Part shown: one piece after another, positions 5,055-6,993 of the stretch | How the letters are laid out: each line of letters starts with the position of its first letter | Numbering within the stretch: position 1 is the first letter of the stretch | From: Candidatus Hermodarchaeota archaeon | GTDB taxonomy: Archaea > Asgardarchaeota > Hermodarchaeia > Hermodarchaeales > Hermodarchaeaceae | Direction of reading: 5' to 3' | Assembly: GCA_016839995.1 (NCBI GenBank) | Contig: JAEOTD010000070.1 | Coordinates: 1 to 6,993 of the forward strand | Length of the DNA: 6,993 bases | Notes under the pieces: generated by a model | What the model was told of the DNA's origin: nothing | Database searches by the model: none | What the model saw: only the letters and a program-made list of their open reading frames with translations | Made by a program: the position numbers and the translations under genes

Positions 5055-6272
5055 TTATCCCCATAGGAGTTGGGGGAGAAACCGCACTTTTGGTAATAAG
5101 AGTCGAAGAGCACTTCGAAGTAACACGGGTGACGTGAATGCGGTTCGAATTACACGACCTTGACGGTCAATATCTCCTTCTTGTTCAATGAGCTGACGGG
5201 CTTTACTGTGTTGGAGGCTAGAAAAGAGCTGATCCAATTCCTGATTGTCAAGGGTATTGACTAATCGACGGAGGAGCGTCATGAGTTGGAGTTGACGCCC
5301 CCAACCGCGTTTCCAAGTCCGTTCATACCGACGAAGCTCACCATGATTATAGTGACCATCTTGTAATGCTCGATGAATATGTGAGGCAGCCATAATGGCA
5401 CAAGCGCCTCCAGCAACAACGCCACCTCCCGTCGTTGCCTTAGTTTGTCCTGCAGCGTCTCCGATATTCACAAACCGTTGGGTCACTGTTTTCGATGAGG
5501 GCCCACCAGAGTAGACGATTCCCCCATAACGTTTCTCGATTTTTGCACCACGGGTCAAATGGCAGGCGTGCAGGAATTTGGCAAGCGCTTCAGGTGCTTG
5601 CTTATGGGCCGTTGCTAGCCCTACTCGTGCATGATGCTCATCTAAGGGAATGACCCACGCAAAAAAGTTCTTGGCAAGTTGTGAATTGAAAAACAGGTGC
5701 ACAGTATCTGTTGAAAGTGAGATGTTGGATACTTCATATTGAAGCGCAGGGAGCATATACCCTCGTTTTGGTCGGGGCAATCTGAAAGGCTTCATTAATT
5801 GCGCATTTATCCCTTCAGCATTGATAACAAATTGAGTACGTAATTCGTTTTTTTGCCCCTTGTGTTCAATGTTAAGTCGCATTTCATTTCGTTCACGCCA
5901 AACTCGAGTCACTCGAGTTCTAAGTTGGAGCTTGGCTCCTGCTGCTTCAGCTTCTTGAGCTAGTTGGTGATCCAAACGGTCTCGGTGAAGGACAAACGCA
6001 TGTGGTTCTGATTTCGCAAGAAGGAGTTGGGCCCCCGATGGTGCATGGAATACTGACTTCCGTACACGTTGGAGAACCACATTGGAATGAGGAACTATGC
6101 CATTATTTCTCAATCCTTCAATTCCAATCAATCCAGCACAGTGCACTGGCCTACCAACTTCTGCATGTTCTTCGAGAAGATGTACAGAAAGCCCCTTCCG
6201 AGCAAGTTGTCGAGCCGCAAGACTCCCAGCAGGTCCTGCACCAATCACGACAACTTCAGCATCCACCGCCAT
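5055..6272 (-). CDS. Geranylgeranyl reductase family FAD-dependent oxidoreductase
   Basis: Enzymes of this family saturate the geranylgeranyl chains of archaeal ether lipids (or related prenyl groups) using FADH2 and act at the membrane surface. The 405-residue protein opens with an FAD dinucleotide-binding fold (VVVIGAGPAG, 7-16, then Glu34/Glu35). It continues with RPVHCAGLIG (41-50), a family motif with a conserved cysteine, then HRDRLDHQLA (96-105), QYEV (178-181) and NFFAWVIPL in the substrate-pocket region. The second FAD motif, GDAAGQTKATTGGGVVAGG (271-289), is diagnostic for the family. No transmembrane segment is evident; the C-terminus is basic and leucine-rich. The start is the ATG at 6272; a GTG directly before it at 6275 is also possible. 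It follows the HAD gene by 7 bp, so the two are probably co-transcribed. The exact lipid or quinone substrate is not determined. Confidence 0.92.
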   Translation of the reverse strand: MAVDAEVVVIGAGPAGSLAARQLARKGLSVHLLEEHAEVGRPVHCAGLIGIEGLRNNGIVPHSNVVLQRVRKSVFHAPSGAQLLLAKSEPHAFVLHRDRLDHQLAQEAEAAGAKLQLRTRVTRVWRERNEMRLNIEHKGQKNELRTQFVINAEGINAQLMKPFRLPRPKRGYMLPALQYEVSNISLSTDTVHLFFNSQLAKNFFAWVIPLDEHHARVGLATAHKQAPEALAKFLHACHLTRGAKIEKRYGGIVYSGGPSSKTVTQRFVNIGDAAGQTKATTGGGVVAGGACAIMAASHIHRALQDGHYNHGELRRYERTWKRGWGRQLQLMTLLRRLVNTLDNQELDQLFSSLQHSKARQLIEQEGDIDRQGRVIRTAFTSPVLLRSALRLLLPKVRFLPQLLWG

Positions 6273-6279
6273 CACTTGC

Positions 6280-6993
6280 TTATTTCAAATATTGGAGAAT
6301 ATCTGACAGCACTTTGATTTTAATAACGTTTTCAGTCGACATAAAATCCAAGGAATCAAACAGAACTGGAATTAATCCCGCATTCCGAGCCCCCTTCACA
6401 TCTTCAATTGGGCTATCCCCGACATGCATCGTACTCGAAGGATTTCCTTCTCCGATTTCTCGCAGAGCGAGATCAAAAATCGCTTTCTCGGGTTTCACGA
6501 CTCCAACTTCAACAGAAAATATAATTGCATCAAATAAGTGAAGAATCCCATTTTCTTTCAAAAATGGGCGGCGGGTTAATGCGAGCGCCTGACCTACATT
6601 TGAAATAATGCCTAATTTAATCCCTTTTTGGTTGAGTGCATGTAGGGTTTGGTGAGCGTCAGGATACAGGGTATACAGTCCAGCTTTTTCTCGGGCTAGA
6701 AATTCTGCATCAATGATGTCTTCCGTCCCTGACCCGTCAATACCCATGGCTTTTAGCACCAAGCAATTTAGGGTGTGCAGTTGATTGGCAGTTAATTGCC
6801 CAAAAGGGATGCCCAACCGTTGATAGGATTGGGTCATTTTCTTCATTCCTTGGTGAATACGAGAGTCATTCGGTGATATTTGATATCCTAATCGAGCTGC
6901 AATTTTTGACCAGATTTCAGCGTTTGAGGGGTAATAATCAGCTAAGGTTCCCCCAAAATCGAAAAATACCGTGGTGATTTTTTCAGCCAAGAC
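6280..6993 (-). CDS. HAD-superfamily hydrolase-like protein, start at or beyond window edge
   Basis: This is a haloacid dehalogenase-superfamily protein with an all-helical C1-type cap. The frame is still open at the window edge. A TTG at 6990 would give 236 residues starting AEKITTVFFDFGGTL, and since motif I normally lies within the first dozen residues the true start is there or only a few codons upstream. Motifs: motif I FFDFGGTL with nucleophile Asp11, motif II ISN (Ser), motif III lysine in VVKPEKAIFDLAL, motif IV HVGDSPIEDVKGARNAG. Motif I reads DFGGT instead of the phosphatase form DxDGT, so the acid/base aspartate is missing, and classical phosphatase activity is doubtful. The substrate cannot be inferred. 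It lies 7 bp upstream of the reductase gene and is probably co-transcribed with it. Confidence 0.85.
   Translation of the reverse strand, partial: VLAEKITTVFFDFGGTLADYYPSNAEIWSKIAARLGYQISPNDSRIHQGMKKMTQSYQRLGIPFGQLTANQLHTLNCLVLKAMGIDGSGTEDIIDAEFLAREKAGLYTLYPDAHQTLHALNQKGIKLGIISNVGQALALTRRPFLKENGILHLFDAIIFSVEVGVVKPEKAIFDLALREIGEGNPSSTMHVGDSPIEDVKGARNAGLIPVLFDSLDFMSTENVIKIKVLSDILQYLK

Noticed and set aside
1..6993. CRISPR array, tRNA or rRNA genes
   Set aside because: No regularly spaced repeats, tRNA cloverleaf-like sequence or rRNA motifs were seen on either strand.

Overview
This window is archaeal chromosome. It encodes ribosomal protein L10e (uL16), an archaeal METTL5-type rRNA methyltransferase, the exosome subunit Csl4, RNA polymerase subunit L, transcription factor S and a geranylgeranyl reductase. 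Base composition looks moderate, and most starts carry weak purine-rich ribosome binding sites. The RpoL protein has an RPB11-like 'FAGYxVPHPLE' segment, and an RNase III-like protein is encoded directly behind it. These hint at an Asgard or other deep, eukaryote-affiliated archaeal lineage. That placement is an inference and cannot be settled from the window.

Layout. Positions 1-495 (+) hold the 3' part of the L10e gene, whose start lies upstream of the window. Positions 558-1853 (-) hold enolase, convergent with L10e. A 100-bp divergent promoter region follows. Next comes a + strand RNA-processing cluster: METTL5-like methyltransferase (1954-2589), csl4 (2586-3200, ATGA overlap) and a 79-aa protein of unknown function (3216-3455). 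Positions 3456-3879 carry no convincing intact gene. They contain a GC-rich, hairpin-rich block whose ends are near-perfect inverted copies of each other. On the minus strand one end looks like the right-end hairpin of an IS200/IS605 (TnpB-type) element, with broken reading frames that could be a tnpB 3' relic. After this block the + strand continues with rpoL (3880-4170), an RNase III-like protein (4167-4634, GTGA overlap) and tfs (4703-5047). The last part is a minus-strand pair: a HAD-family protein (to 6280, running to the window edge) followed by geranylgeranyl reductase (5055-6272). The reductase gene converges on tfs with only 7 bp between stop codons.

How the genes fit together. The + strand cluster links rRNA modification, RNA degradation (exosome cap), transcription (RpoL, TFS) and an RNase III-like protein, so it reads as an RNA synthesis and turnover neighbourhood. 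The 79-aa protein and the RNase III-like protein are the two members without an established archaeal role. Enolase serves glycolysis/gluconeogenesis and the reductase serves saturation of isoprenoid membrane lipids. The points most worth following are the structured block that separates csl4 from rpoL, the RNase III-like protein, the unknown 79-aa protein and the altered catalytic motif of the methyltransferase.
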